64,000 bases of DNA from Diphasiastrum complanatum (GCA_029204225.1 CM055095.1:66489940-66553939); one strand, 5' to 3'; shown: positions 23,507-34,750, counted from the first letter of the stretch. Made by a program: numbers and translations. The notes: generated by a model from the sequence alone, not told the origin.

Positions 23507-24518
23507 CTATGGTAAAGCGTGTGTGTTCTTCCTTGGGATCTCGTCCCTCATTGTATCTTGAAAATTTGTTCATTAGAAATTCTTTATGCTAGAGATTCAT
23601 ATATGTATTTAATAACTGAGAAGGTACATGCACGTTCATAAGACGGCTAGCATGTCAGAAGGGTGTTAAGCAAATTAAGTAACCAGAAAGCTGGTCTCAT
23701 GCAACAAAAATAGCTTGCAGGTTTTTCTGCACTTTTATTGTTTTCAATTTCTTTTTGCTCTAAGGGTGTAGTTTAGACTGTATTTGGTGTAAGGCTTGTC
23801 TACGGCTTCGCTTTTGTTAAGATGCTGTGACACTGCCTAGTTCTGTGGCAAAACCAGAACGTTAGATGAATGGGGTTCTTTTTGGAACCCATGAAATTTG
23901 TTCCTTTCACTCAGTGAAATTGGAGCCATATTCTATTGTTGTCTTCTTAGCTGGTATGTTTGAAGCATGTTCAGTTTATGCTTAAATTTTTATAATGTAA
24001 ATTGAAATCTGTATTCATGCAATGGTTGTTCTTTCAGATTTTTTCGCCTATGCTATGCTCCAGTATTTATATTTTGAATTTTCTTTTTAAGATGCTTTGA
24101 GGGTTCCTAGTTTTACTGAACCTGAATTTTGAATTGGAAAATATCGGGGGGCTGAAAATTCCCACCATACTAACTAAGCATTGTCATTTACAGACTTGTA
24201 TAGAGGTACAAGGGCATATTGAGGTACACCCCACAACCCCGAACTTGCCCAACCAAGCAAGCTACAGGATTTTTTGTTCTCGCTTGCCTCAGCAAGCTAC
24301 CCTTACATCCGACTTGTCAGCGAGCTTTGGGCTTCGCAGCAGGCTGAAGAAAAAGCCCCTTCTGGAGCTAGCTCACCTTACAGGGTGCCTACTTGCTTGC
24401 CTTTTATGCGAGCAAGCTGAAGGAATTAGCACGTCAACGCAAATTTCGAACAGGCTGAATACATTGCCGCTGCACGTGCACATAGGTTGATCAATTTGTG
24501 TACTGTGTTGCTTAATCT
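23507..24518 (+). other. importin 3' flank, no further gene seen
   Basis: An AT-rich stretch following the stop codon is likely to hold the 3' untranslated region. An open frame at 24134-24490 lies in a GC-richer patch with repeated GCAAGCT words and has no recognised family, so I do not call it a gene. Confidence 0.4.
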
Positions 24519-24884
24519 GCGTTCCCGAACTCTCGTTCCGGAATGTGAGTGTTTAGGACAGCGGAATGCTGTCCGGAACACATGTAAATTTTTTTTTACA
24601 TATATATCATACAAAGCATAAGCATGATTTCCCCCCTCTATAAACAGTATATTGATTAATTAATGTTTTTTAGCTGATAAAAACATAAAAAAAATTTGTT
24701 TTAAAGAAATTTTCAACTATAAAAACAATCAGAACAATACCACTTGTCAAAAATAGGGTCCCCCATAAAATTTCCTGTTTTTTGAAACCCATATTGCAAA
24801 AAAAAGAAAAAAGAAAGCGTTCGTGGACAGCGTTCCTGGAAAATTCACATTCCTGAATGCATTTTGGAACCCGTTCCGGAACAG
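24519..24884. mobile_element. MITE-like element with imperfect terminal inverted repeats
   Basis: The left end (24519-24585) and right end (24815-24884) are imperfect inverted copies of one another: both carry CGTTCCGGAA, GGAATGTGA and AACGCTGTCC/GGACAGC words in mirrored order. They flank an AT-rich non-coding core of about 230 bp. No transposase and no certain target-site duplication were seen. The family is not assignable. Confidence 0.45.
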
Positions 24885-25454
24885 TTACGAATGAAGCCAC
24901 AATTGATCTAGAGCTAAGCTATGAAAGCATCACACAAGCAAGACTTAACCTTAGAAAGCATGAAAGAGAGAGATTAATGAGACTAAAGAGAGAGATCAAT
25001 ATCATCAATTGAATAAAAGACTACAATGCTGTCCTAAAGTAGGAGTTCACAAATAGAGGGAGGCAGAAGATTTGGAGGGAAAATAGTTTGCCCTCCGAAT
25101 CCCCCACTCCAAATCAATATGACCAAATCCTATAAATGTGACCAAATAGGGCCCAAGGCCAGTACATGAATAAAAGGACCCATAGGCCTGCTTATGCATA
25201 ATAAAGAATAAAAGAATGAACACGGCAAATGTAATGAGTCGAGTCCATAACTCTCCCCTATTGAAAAACAAAGCCTTCCACCGGCTATCAAGCATAATGA
25301 CTATCTCAAAAATAATAATGTAAGTACGCTAAATACTGAAAAAGGATGAACTAATGGAAATATTGATGGAGAGGACATAAGTCGTCACAACAGATACCCC
25401 ACACGCAATATACTAATGTAAAGCAAGTACTAAGCAACATTTACAGTAATGTTC
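24885..25454. other. unassigned, possible LTR debris of the chromovirus fragment
   Basis: No coding signal. It lies downstream (minus sense) of a chromovirus polyprotein end, where a 3' LTR would be expected, but no boundaries could be drawn. Confidence 0.3.
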
Positions 25455-25812
25455 ATGGTTAGCTGAATCATGAGGTAGAGGGAACATCTGCAACGATATC
25501 CGTGGTAGATGAAATAACCAAGGCCATGAGGGTTGGAGCCTGATCTGCCAATAATGGTGTATGATAATAAACATCAATAGGCTCCCATGTGGTCTCCTCA
25601 ATAGGACGACCATCCCACTGTATTAAAAATTGAACTTGCTGGCGGCGTCGACTATGCTGAAGGTGAACCTGGTGAATGGCAGTTGGTAAGAAAGGGAATA
25701 GCTCAGGATCGACATCGTGGGGACTAAGGGAACATCTCGGCCGCGTCGTTTGAAACCAAGCAATATGGAACAACCAGGAATGCCAAGTAACCAGAAGAAG
25801 ATCAAGCAGCAA
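25455..25812 (-). pseudogene. chromovirus (Ty3/gypsy) polyprotein C-terminus with chromodomain
   Basis: The minus frame 25812-25468 (114 aa) has FHIAWFQ at residues 15-21, in the place of the FHVSQLK motif that ends chromoviral integrases. A linker PHDVDPELFPFLPTAI follows, then a chromodomain at about residues 47-95 (RRRQQVQFLIQWDGRP, EETTWEP, with the aromatic and W-x-x-x-x-x-x-x-x-TWEP pattern). The family uses this domain to target chromatin. Upstream integrase core and RT are not present in readable form. The frame is open but isolated, so I treat it as a remnant. Confidence 0.8.
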
Positions 25813-28789
25813 CCAGGAATGCCAAGGTATTCGTAATGCCCAAGATAGTAGAGGAGCAGCCCAAAAGATAGGGACATCATACCAAGGTGTCCAAAAAGCC
25901 CAAAAAGGTAGAACTGCATTAGCAGTGGGAAGCCAATAAGGAAACTGGAAAAGAGATGGACACTCATCGCGAATATCCGCAAAATGATCAATGAACCATG
26001 GCTGAATATGCTGTCCACCATCTTCAAGAAAAAAACCAGCAGCTTGCCACTTTAAACTCCCAAAAAATCCAGCAACACGACACTTTGAACCAATGTACTA
26101 ATTGACATGATTTTTTCCCTCCTCCATTAGTACAAAATGGTTTCAAAGAATGCTTGATTTCAGCCTTTTCCAAAACATTAACTTGAGATGCTTGCTCATA
26201 AAGTTCTTCAGTAATGCATCCATCATTTGCAAGAAATGGCTCAAGAGAAGAAGAATGTTCTACCATACTAACATTCCCATGCAAACTTGTACTTGAAGAA
26301 AGACAATGATCAAACTTTGCATGCCTTTGCTCTTCTATCTTCAAAGAGGATGAAGTAGAGAGGAGAAAGCATGATGATGAATCATTTATTCGGTATATCT
26401 GTGTTTCCCAAGCACTTTTAGAGGTCTTGCAAAATTTCAAATGACATAAGATAGATCTTGTTACCGATAAATTCTTGATCATCACGTCGGTGCCAAACTT
26501 CAGCTTGTAACTCCATTGGTGCCATCCAACATATCTTCGTCCGAACAAGTACAAATTGCTCGAAGATAAACTTTTTCAAACCCTAAATATGCCCTAAAAG
26601 ACACAAAAACCAGCAAGTATCAAATCTGAAAAATCAGCACCGGAATGTGTGGAAACCACACATTAGATGGATGTAGGAACTTGCCCTCCTACAAGCCTTG
26701 TGTGCTGAAAATTTCAGCTTGAAATTGCATTACAAACTCAAAAAACCAGCAAGCAAAGAATTAGGTTAGCCTCCAACAAAGCTTTTTCCGGAATCCTTCT
26801 TTCTTGTCAGAAAGTGCGAACAATACACACACGGATAGGGCTGTTGCAAACACCTTCCTTACAAATGGTAATATGCTGTCCAATTTTCAGCCTCGGAATG
26901 TGATCAAATCATCACAAAAAATTAGCGCCTTCTTCCACACCTGGAAACAAGCAAAAAAAAGCGGATCTTCACTTGGTAAAATCAGCAAGGGTGCTGATTT
27001 TTCAGCCAAATCAGAAGATAAAAATTGCTTGTAACAGTCTTGACAAAGAATAGCTAGAATGGAGAAATGTGCACCAGCATGGTCAAAAGCCCAAGGTATC
27101 CATATGGCCCATGAATGAGAAGTAGCAATGGCACATGGTACCCTCAAGGCCCATATCACGAGAAGAGCAACATGCGAAAAGCTCCAAAAGGTCCAAGAAA
27201 GCAATGCATCTTCTAAAAAGACATGATTCATGAAAACAGTAGCAACAAATCTAGAAATAGTAGAGGCCCCAACTAAAAAACTGTAGCCGAAATCCTCATC
27301 CAGAAAGATCTCATATGTACATACCAATCCATCATAGGATGCAGCAAAAACGGATGGAAAATCAGAGGACCCATCGGAATTGGTCGCAAGTATAATCCCA
27401 AAGTACACACGAGGCACACAAGTGGGAAATAGAAGAAATGCACTGGAACTAGGAACATGATCCGCAACAAGCATCAGAGCAATATCCACGTGTAGCTGGG
27501 AATGAATATCAAAGCACATATGAGCAACACTGAAGTATATGGCGGCAACATCTCTAAAAATTATCCAAGAGAGGAGAAGAAACTCTCTCAAGGTACTCTG
27601 ATGGTCCTGGAACACCAGAACAGAGTGACAACTCAGCATCGGAGACCAAGCGATATGGAGCAACCCGAAATGACTGGGAACCTAAAGATTATCCGGACAA
27701 ACAATAGCTGGAACGGAGGCAATGACCCAAGCCATCAGGATATGCCAAGCCTGAAATTGAGCAGCAATTAAGGAACAGATAGAGAGCCACACACATAATC
27801 ATAGAGATATCCGCACAATAGGCGATACCAACATCAATCAATAGGTCCAAATGAAAACCAAGCCATACATAATAATCAGGAATGCCATATATCCATAGAT
27901 GAAAATGAAGCAGTATGAGCAACAGGTCCAAATGAAATCCAAACGATACGTAATTACCAGGAATGCCAAATATCAAGAGGTAAAAAAGAATCAGTCGCAT
28001 GAAAAATCTCCAATGCATATAAAGCCCAAAATTGTATACCATCGACATCGACTGCAGCAAACCTATGTGTAGAAACACAAGGAGACTGAAGGATATTCGT
28101 ATACTCATCTAGAAAGATCCCAACATATAAATACCCTAGATAAGTAAATAGTGGCCATTTGGCAAATATCGTTGGATGGAAAATGCGTAACGATAAGGGC
28201 CATAGGTGCATGAATCATGTAATGAACCGTAGAAATATCATGAGGCAGATCACAAACCTCAAGCATAGATCCACAGAGTAAAGCGAAAGAAGATACAACC
28301 TGATCACCAATAACGAGGGAACCATCAACCGTGGACCCGTGAAGAACCCCAGAGAAATCATCAGGAACATCGGTCATAACGAACTCAAGGGATGGAGATA
28401 TAGACCAACGGAGAAGATACTGCACCAACCACCGAACCAGGAGGACTATCTGAGGTATGTGCAAAAGCAATACTAGAAACACCACCAAGGTATATGGCCT
28501 CAATATCAATGAAACCAAGAATGACCATTGAATACCATATCTGTGAATCAAGGCAAATAGGCGCAAGGCATGCAACAACGAATGGAAAGAAGAGCGACAC
28601 CTTGAGCCTTTGGCAGGCTACGCATAAATTGCTTCTTGATAACCAACGGATAGTCACTCTGGGAATCAATACTAGCAAGTGAATGATGCTAACCAGCATG
28701 AGTAAAGGAAAGTGTCTACTGAGAGAGATCCACAACAACAGTACTAAGTGAAGAGAACCAGTCTGCACCAAAATAATGTCATAGCGCTC
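25813..28789 (-). repeat. degenerate repeat field related to the chromovirus tail
   Basis: The minus-strand frames here are long but low in complexity, with recurring themes: HIAWF at 25760 and HIAWSP near 27655, GIPGCCLIF/GIPGCSILL (25800s) and YGIPDYYVW (27880s). On the plus strand the word CAGGAATGCC(A) recurs at about 25776, 25807, 27878 and 27958. A clear 81-bp tandem pair begins AGGTCCAAATGAAA at 27843 and 27924. The frame 26024-26554 includes ILCHLKFCKTSKSAWET, which faintly resembles a copia gag segment. I see no intact gene; it looks like many diverged copies of one short sequence. Confidence 0.4.
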
Positions 28790-28792
28790 TAG

Positions 28793-29316
28793 AGGAATGA
28801 TGTAGAAATCTGCCTGACCAGAAGTAATCGAGTGGAAAAGGGACAAGTGTGGACCAACTTAGACAAACTCATAGGTGTTATCAGGAAAGAAAACCTATCA
28901 GAAGAAGATATGAGGACTTTGCAAAATCATTGCACCACATTTGTAAAATCTGTACATGATTGTTGGGAAAAAACAACGTTACTCATTACATGTGCTAATC
29001 TATATCATTATCTGGTACATATCTAATCAGGCTTATATTTTTTTCTACTGATGTAACTAATCAAATCTATTGTTTGCAGCACATCCTTTTTCATCATGCA
29101 ACTTATTTTGCAAAGGAATATGAGAGCTTAAGTATCTGGTTATCACAAGGCATGGAAAAATCTCATTGGCAAGCAAGGATAGCATTTCATAGAGCTACAA
29201 ATCATGGAGGACACAATTCAAAAAATAAATATTTAGCTCAACTTTTTAAGTGGTTTTATAGACGAGCACAATTTAGATATCAAGCTAAAAACTCGCCAAA
29301 TGTTACAATTTTTTGA
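28793..29316 (+). pseudogene. spliced gene fragment of unknown, possibly transposon-borne family
   Basis: Two frames join across a short intron. Exon 28793-29014 ends CANLYHYL and exon 29080-29316 begins HILFHHATYFAKEY; the join keeps frame (phase 0), with a GTACAT donor and a TTTGCAG acceptor. The intron is 65 bp. The joined reading has ERTLQNH-like helices, then HATYFAKEYESLSIW, SQGMEKSHWQAR, ATNHGGHNS and LFKWFYRRAQFRY. There is no upstream ATG: the frame opens after a TAG at 28790, so this is a 3' fragment. I do not recognise the family. The His-rich and QGMEK motifs feel like a conserved repeat-borne protein, but that is an impression only. Confidence 0.5.
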
Positions 29317-29924
29317 AAGGCATTCAAATTCATAACAAAAGAGAGATTCTTGACCTGAACTTAGACCAAACCAATACCTGAGAGCGGATGGGCGCGCACG
29401 AGTAAAAGCAGAATGTAGGTAGGTTGCTTTGGGCGCGCTGAATCAATATCGCATGGAAGTAGAAAATGATAAGAACTGTAAGCAAAAAAATTTAAGCGTT
29501 GTCCATCTATATATATAGTGCAAATATGAAATGATTGCATATGTGGTCTTTTGGAATTCCGAGGCTCAGATTACGCTGATGATTACTTCGAGATATTCAG
29601 AGGCTTGTCAATCAAATCCAATTAAATATACATCGGTCATCAAAATGATTAGTCGATATGGCTAATGATGACCACAATTAATTTCTACCAAAGTATGGTC
29701 ACATCTACAATTAGTTCTACAAATTTATGGTCACATCTACAATTCATTTCAAAAATTGACAAGGTTATGCTATAAATACAACCTTTTTTGACATCCAATC
29801 ATTATAATTTCAAAGAATTTCAAATGCCATTATTTCATCCAATAGTAAATCGACGTGCATTTACTGCATGTGTAAACCAGACGAGCTATTCTCGCGTGTT
29901 GAACTGATATTGGAATGTATATGA
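29317..29924. other. unassigned AT-rich stretch
   Basis: No gene seen. A short tandem pair of about 34 bp (TATGGTCACATCTACAATT) occurs at about 29693-29750. Confidence 0.4.
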
Positions 29925-29980
29925 ATGATCAAAGCTTGACTCGACAGTATAAAGAGTCTACCGAATCAAGCTTTGATCAT
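29925..29980. repeat. short inverted repeat (hairpin)
   Basis: The left arm ATGATCAAAGCTTGA (29925-29939) is the exact reverse complement of TCAAGCTTTGATCAT (29966-29980). The stem extends four more bases inward with one mismatch, leaving a loop of about 18 bases. No transcript or element is assigned to it. Confidence 0.75.
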
Positions 29981-30104
29981 GCATAATGTCGTCCAATAAT
30001 TTCGCGGACGTGCGCAGTCCAAGGGAAAAATCACTTTCTTCTCCCAGGTGCGCTGATCCGATATCTGAGCCGCACTAATTGGTGGGCACACTTCGCTAGT
30101 GTGT

Positions 30105-30105
<1 letters not shown>

Positions 30106-30157
<52 letters not shown>
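30106..30157. repeat. (AC)n microsatellite
   Basis: About 26 perfect AC units, preceded by GTGTGT. It lies just outside the left arm of the inverted duplication. Confidence 0.95.
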
Positions 30158-30158
<1 letters not shown>

Positions 30159-30183
30159 GCACGCACACGCTCACACACGTCTA

Positions 30184-30512
30184 TTATATCTCTTGAAAAA
30201 TTTAGAGACTTGGCATGTAAATGCCTTTGCTGAATGATGCTCATTTTGCCACATTTCATATCGGTGCCATATGATAAGAAGATGACTTTGCTCTCTTGCC
30301 TTGTTCTCCAACTATCTTTTAGGTAATTGATTCCCCATCGTAGACAAGAAGGCTAAGTTTGTTCACCAATCACATTGCTAAGAGAGAATCTATGCAACTC
30401 CGTTATGTTATATGATGACCATCATGTTGAACAACTATTGAAAGGGTGACTTGAAGTCGTACATTATGTGTTGAAGTGAAACATGGAAAAAATTGTCAAA
30501 TAAATGAAAAAC

Positions 30513-30587
<75 letters not shown>

Positions 30588-30700
30588 TATTGTTTAAGTA
30601 AGAAAATGACTTGTTGCCACACCCAAAAAATTTCCATTTTGTCAAGTTTGTGTTATGAATGCATGGCATGTCGTCACTTTGTCCTTTGCCATTTTCATGC
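30184..30700 (+). repeat. GA-module repeat, copy 1
   Basis: About 300 bp of unique-looking sequence (GACTTGGCATGTAAATGCC, GGTGCCATATGATAAG, CTAAGAGAGAATCTATGCAA, GACCATCATGTTGAACAAC), a (GA)n tract at 30514-30582, and a 3' piece with AAAATGACTTGTTG and GTCAAGTTTGTGTT. The same order recurs at 30745-31240, and the first half in reverse at 62380-62605. Confidence 0.85.
30514..30582. repeat. (GA)n microsatellite in GA-module copy 1
   Basis: About 69 bp of uninterrupted GA dinucleotides. Confidence 0.97.
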
Positions 30701-30744
30701 GAAAAACGGGGGGAAGGGGAGGGGGGCAAGTAAATATAGCTTGG

Positions 30745-31016
30745 TTACATCTATTGAGAAATTTACAGACTTGGCATGTAAATGCCTTTGCTTAATGATG
30801 CTCCTTCTGCCGCATTTTCTACCGGTGCCATATGATAAGGTGACATTGCTCTCTTGCCTTGTTCTTCAACTATCATATAGGTGATTGATTCCCCAGAAGG
30901 CTAAGTTTGTTCTCCAATGAAATTGCTAAGAGAAAATTTATGCAACTCCATTATATGATGACCATCATGTTGAACAACTAATGAAAGGGTAAGGGAGATT
31001 TGAAATCATACCATGT

Positions 31017-31110
<94 letters not shown>

Positions 31111-31240
31111 TAAGAAAAGGGCCATTGTAATAAAATGACTTGTTGTTTATCCATCACACCCCAAAATTTTCCATTTTTGTCAAGTTTGTGTTGTAAAGGC
31201 ATGGAGTGTATTGACTTTGGCATTTGCTATTTGCGCTCCT
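30745..31240 (+). repeat. GA-module repeat, copy 2
   Basis: Direct, diverged copy of 30184-30700, including the flanks on both sides of its own GA tract (31021-31106). Small indels separate the copies; for instance the GTAGACAA segment after TTCCCCA in copy 1 is missing here. Confidence 0.85.
31021..31106. repeat. (GA)n microsatellite in GA-module copy 2
   Basis: About 86 bp of GA dinucleotides. Confidence 0.97.
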
Positions 31241-31439
31241 CTAGTTCTACGATTATTGCAAGCTTGATAGAAAGTTGAAACAAGAGTTATAAATAAAAAT
31301 ATGTGCAAAGAATGCAAGAAAGAATTCTATACAAATCAATTAGCTCAAGAACTAGAGCGACATACATCATGGAGTGGCATCTGTTTGTTTGTACACACTC
31401 ATCAACTACCAAGGTAGCAATTAGTGACATGGTAGACTA

Positions 31440-33001
31440 TTTTGGCATGCAAGGCCGCGGATGGAAGTGTAGATGCGCTTGCATCATGTTTTTGTGGAGG
31501 CTTATAGTCGAGACTCGAGACTCGAGACCCTTTATCTCTACTATTACTTTCCTTCTCGCCCTTCCAAGTCTTCTTACTGGTGCATCTCTCCTTTCTCTAT
31601 GCCCATCTGTCCTTTCTCTAATCTCTCCCGACCCCATCTATACTTTGTGAGATCCTTTCTCTATACTCTATTCTTTTGATTCTATATACTTTCTATGCTA
31701 TTTCCCTATCATTTAAGTGGGGTGCAACAAAATGCCACCTCTATGTGATGTGCACAGCCTAGACGCTTGCAAGCCTTATCTCATAGCCATTCACACTTCA
31801 TATGAGAGTAAACATAATGATCAGTGTTGGGGAAAGCCGGCATAGTACATGAATGCATGAATGGAATCCACATATTTCTTCTAAGAGCAATTTTATATAA
31901 ACTTAGGGAATTTGACTTTAAAAAAAGTGACAATTTTTTTAAAATGCAATAAATTTTATGTTTGTCATTTTGCTATGGAATAAATTTGTGTATAGTAAAG
32001 TAAGCAGATCCTTTTTAAAAAAATTAAAATTTCAAAAACAGACAACTTCAAGAAAATGGAAAAAAAATGGAGCTACCTTGTCTTTTTAAGACTTTTGCAG
32101 CATTGATGCTGCTGCCTGCATCATGCTTTGACATGCAGATGCATCTCAAGCTTGCAGAGTCCAGACTGCAGTGCTCAACCCATTTGTGCCGCAGTCTTGT
32201 CCTGACATCGGCCCGTGAGAATCGGGAGATTCTGGATATATTATATCGTTTCCTGAGATCCAGAATCCTGATTCCTCCTTTATTGATTTCTTCAATGAAT
32301 GAATGATGCCTTCAGCAGCTGAGCTTCAGGAATCAGGAATCAGCACTGCTCCATAAGTGTGACAGTAGCTGCACTTCGACTGTCTGGCTTGGAATTTGGC
32401 AGTAGTAGGCGGCGTATTACTTAACCCGTTCGGAATTATGCCTAGTTGCGTGTAGTTGCGTGTAGTTGCGTGCATGTGTGGGTCCTCATGCAGCGACATT
32501 ACTTGCCTGACATATTGCTCTCGGAGAACATTTCATAGGCTATTTCTATAGCAAGACGCAGTTTGGAATCAGAACAGAATGGCATGATCGGGTGAATGCT
32601 CGCATAAATTGTTGTTAAGTATTTGATTTGGTTTTGTGCAGGAAGCTATTGCTCTGGGAAGGTCGGAACGATCGTGAATGTATAGAAATTCGAAGCAGCA
32701 GTAAGTGATACCTTTTCAATCTTAATAGTCAAAAGGAAGGCCAAATCATCGTAACTTTGTAAAAGTCTTATTTCATGGGGTTGATCTCCAATGTTATGGT
32801 AGCTTCGTAAGAGCGTTATCTGATGGGTTTCGTGCTCTGTTGGTGTTTGATATATACGCATTGGAGTAAACTAAACTGACAGATTGATTTTCTTCTATTT
32901 CTTACGTCTCTTAATATTATACATACTATAGTGCCATCTGTAATATTTACAGTAACTGATACCAAATACTCCATGGAACGTGCAAGTAGCCTGCCATCAC
33001 T
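31440..33001 (+). promoter_or_regulatory. upstream region of the broken ZIP copy
   Basis: This aligns, inverted, with the promoter and leader of the intact ZIP gene (60537-61500). Shared blocks include GCTTATAGTCGA (31500), CGCCCTTCCAAGTCTTC (31557), TCATGCAGCGACATT (about 32487), GGCATGATCGGGTGAATGC (32581) and TTTCAATCTTAATAG (about 32715). The left copy has a triplicated AGTTGCGTGT unit (32443-32472) where the right has one, and its zinc-element site is changed to repeated CGAGACT words. Confidence 0.75.
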
Positions 33002-33694
33002 ATGTCTTCTTTTATTGCTACACCTCCACTAGCTGAATCTGCATCCAGCTCATGTGGAACAGATTTAAGTTGCAGGGACAAAACTTATGCTCTCCACCTC
33101 AAACTAGTTGCCATAGCTCATGTTATATTGATGGCATCTCTTCTTGGCGTTGTTCTTCCTCTTGTGACGAGAAATGATGTTTGAAGGCATGGCGTTAGGA
33201 GGGTGCATTGCCCGGGTAATACATCCTCCCTTTCTCTCTCCCACTTCATTTCATTTTGTTTTCAGAGACACGCAGAAAACATATTCTCTGTGACTTGTCA
33301 TATGCGTTATATCTTACTCACCTTTCTGTCATTGTGAGCTAACCAGAACCTTTACATGCATGCTGCGTGCTGTCTTGTGTCCTTATAAGCTGGCTTCAGA
33401 AATCTTTCGGCTGCTGTGATGGCCTTCTTTTTCTGCATCACTACTCCAGGTGGAATCGCCATTGGAATTGCCATCTCATCAGTATACAATGAAAACAGCC
33501 CAAAAGCTTTACTAATAGAGGGAATTTTTGATTCCATGTCAGCTGGAATCAGAGTCTACATGTCTCTGGTGGATCTCATAGCCCAAGATTCTCTATCAGA
33601 AGATCTGGCCAAGCAACCTGTGCGTCAAGTCTGGGCATACCTGGCTCTCTTATGCGGAGCTGGAGCTATGTCCTTGATTGCCATATGGGCATGA
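33002..33694 (+). pseudogene. ZIP metal transporter, internally deleted copy
   Basis: Plus-strand partner of the intact gene at 59184-60536. Exon 1 starts at the same ATG (33002) and runs to LVTRND. It then joins abruptly, at GAAAT/GATGTTTG near 33177, to the exon 2 end (MFEGMALGGCIAR), so the equivalent of 59704-60365 (about 660 bp) is missing: TM2, TM3, the His-rich loop and TM4. The join is out of frame and meets TGA at 33182. Intron 2 (33216-33389) keeps its donor, but the acceptor is changed from GCAG/G to TAAG. Exon 3 (33390-33694) remains open and similar (AVMAFFFCITTPGGIAIGI to IAIWA, then TGA). Three transmembrane segments could not make a working transporter, so it is a pseudogene unless the exon 3 frame is used some other way. 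Confidence 0.88.
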
Positions 33695-34399
33695 CACCTG
33701 CCAGCAATCAATCACATTCTGGCAGACACAATCGACCCAGTTCGACTCGATCAGTATTCGATAGCTTAACAAAATGGAGGAGAAAACATTGAGTTGGACT
33801 TGTATTATTATTAGTGGTGGTGGTTAATGGATTTGCCTCACAGGATTACTTGTTGTTGTGGAAGAGCATGAAATAATGGATCTATATTCTTGGTTCCCCA
33901 AGGAAGGAATTATAGTGTTTTTCCTTCAAAACCATTGAATAATGAATGTATCTCTATTCCTCAAGAAATTATGCCATAAATCCGTGTTTGCCAGAATGAG
34001 AATGCGTGAATCTTTTGTGTTTTTGGTGTGTGTGTGTGTGTGTGTGTTTTTTTGGATCTTGGAGGCAATGCCCACTTTGGCCGCAACTTAATTACAACCA
34101 CATTTTTTTTAATTTAAAAATTAATTTAGCCCCAACATTCTTGCCCAGGATTGTGTGACTAACATTTGTTCTTTTAACCCATAAGTTTTCTACAATGCAT
34201 ACAAATGCCACATATATATTCAAACTAAACTATATTTCTTAAAAGGTGCATGTGCCCTCATGCGGATTTGTGCTTGCATGTGCCCTAAAATCTTGCTTGC
34301 TTGGGATGCGGATGGCTCGTGCTTGCAAGATACTGGTGCTTGGGACAGATTTTTCTTCGGCTTTTGGGTATGGCCCAAGCAAAAATGGCACATGGCACG
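33695..34399. other. 3' flank of the broken ZIP copy
   Basis: The first 150 bp or so still match, inverted, the 3' flank of the intact copy (TAGCT(T/C)AACAAAATGGAGG), marking the end of the duplicated arm near 33850. A (TG)n tract follows at 34025-34048. Frames at 34246-34536 come from repeats and are not called. Confidence 0.6.
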
Positions 34400-34750
34400 T
34401 TACCAATGGGTCATGGCCAAACCCACCAAAAATGCCGCATGGTACCTTACCAATGGGTCAGGGCCAAACCCACCAAACTTGTGACCTAATGACAATAGGA
34501 CAAGTAATTACTATATCCCTATCCTATATAGGCTAACAACCCTCATGCCAAACCCACCAAGCGTGACCTAATGACAATAGGACAAGCCATTACTATATCC
34601 CTATCCTATATAGGCGAACACCCCCTCACCCCCTCATGCTTTGATTATTGAAAGATGGGAAAACTCATCAATGTACAAATAGATAAAAGCAGATACTCAT
34701 GCTTTGATTATTGAAGGATAGAAAAACTCATCAATGTACAAATAAATGAA
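34400..34750 (+). repeat. cluster of three successive tandem duplications
   Basis: Pair 1: TTACCAATGGGTCA...GGCCAAACCCACCAAA at 34400 and 34447 (47 bp). Pair 2: GTGACCTAATGACAATAGG...CCTATATAGGC at 34481 and 34563 (82 bp). Pair 3: TCATGCTTTGATTATTGAA...TGTACAAATA at 34634 and 34697 (63 bp). Each pair has different sequence. Confidence 0.85.

Noticed and set aside
24134-24490. 118-codon ORF downstream of importin
   Set aside because: No family, odd composition with repeated GCAAGCT words, no paired splice or promoter signal; probably chance.
30496-31106. Possible CRISPR-like regular repeats
   Set aside because: Perfect dinucleotide tracts without spacers, in a eukaryotic context.
33416-33694. 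Separate small gene at the left ZIP exon 3
   Set aside because: It is the third exon of the deleted ZIP copy; no start signal or upstream promoter of its own is visible.
34246-34536. Overlapping plus-strand ORFs
   Set aside because: Their peptide content repeats because of the 47-bp tandem duplication; no known protein.
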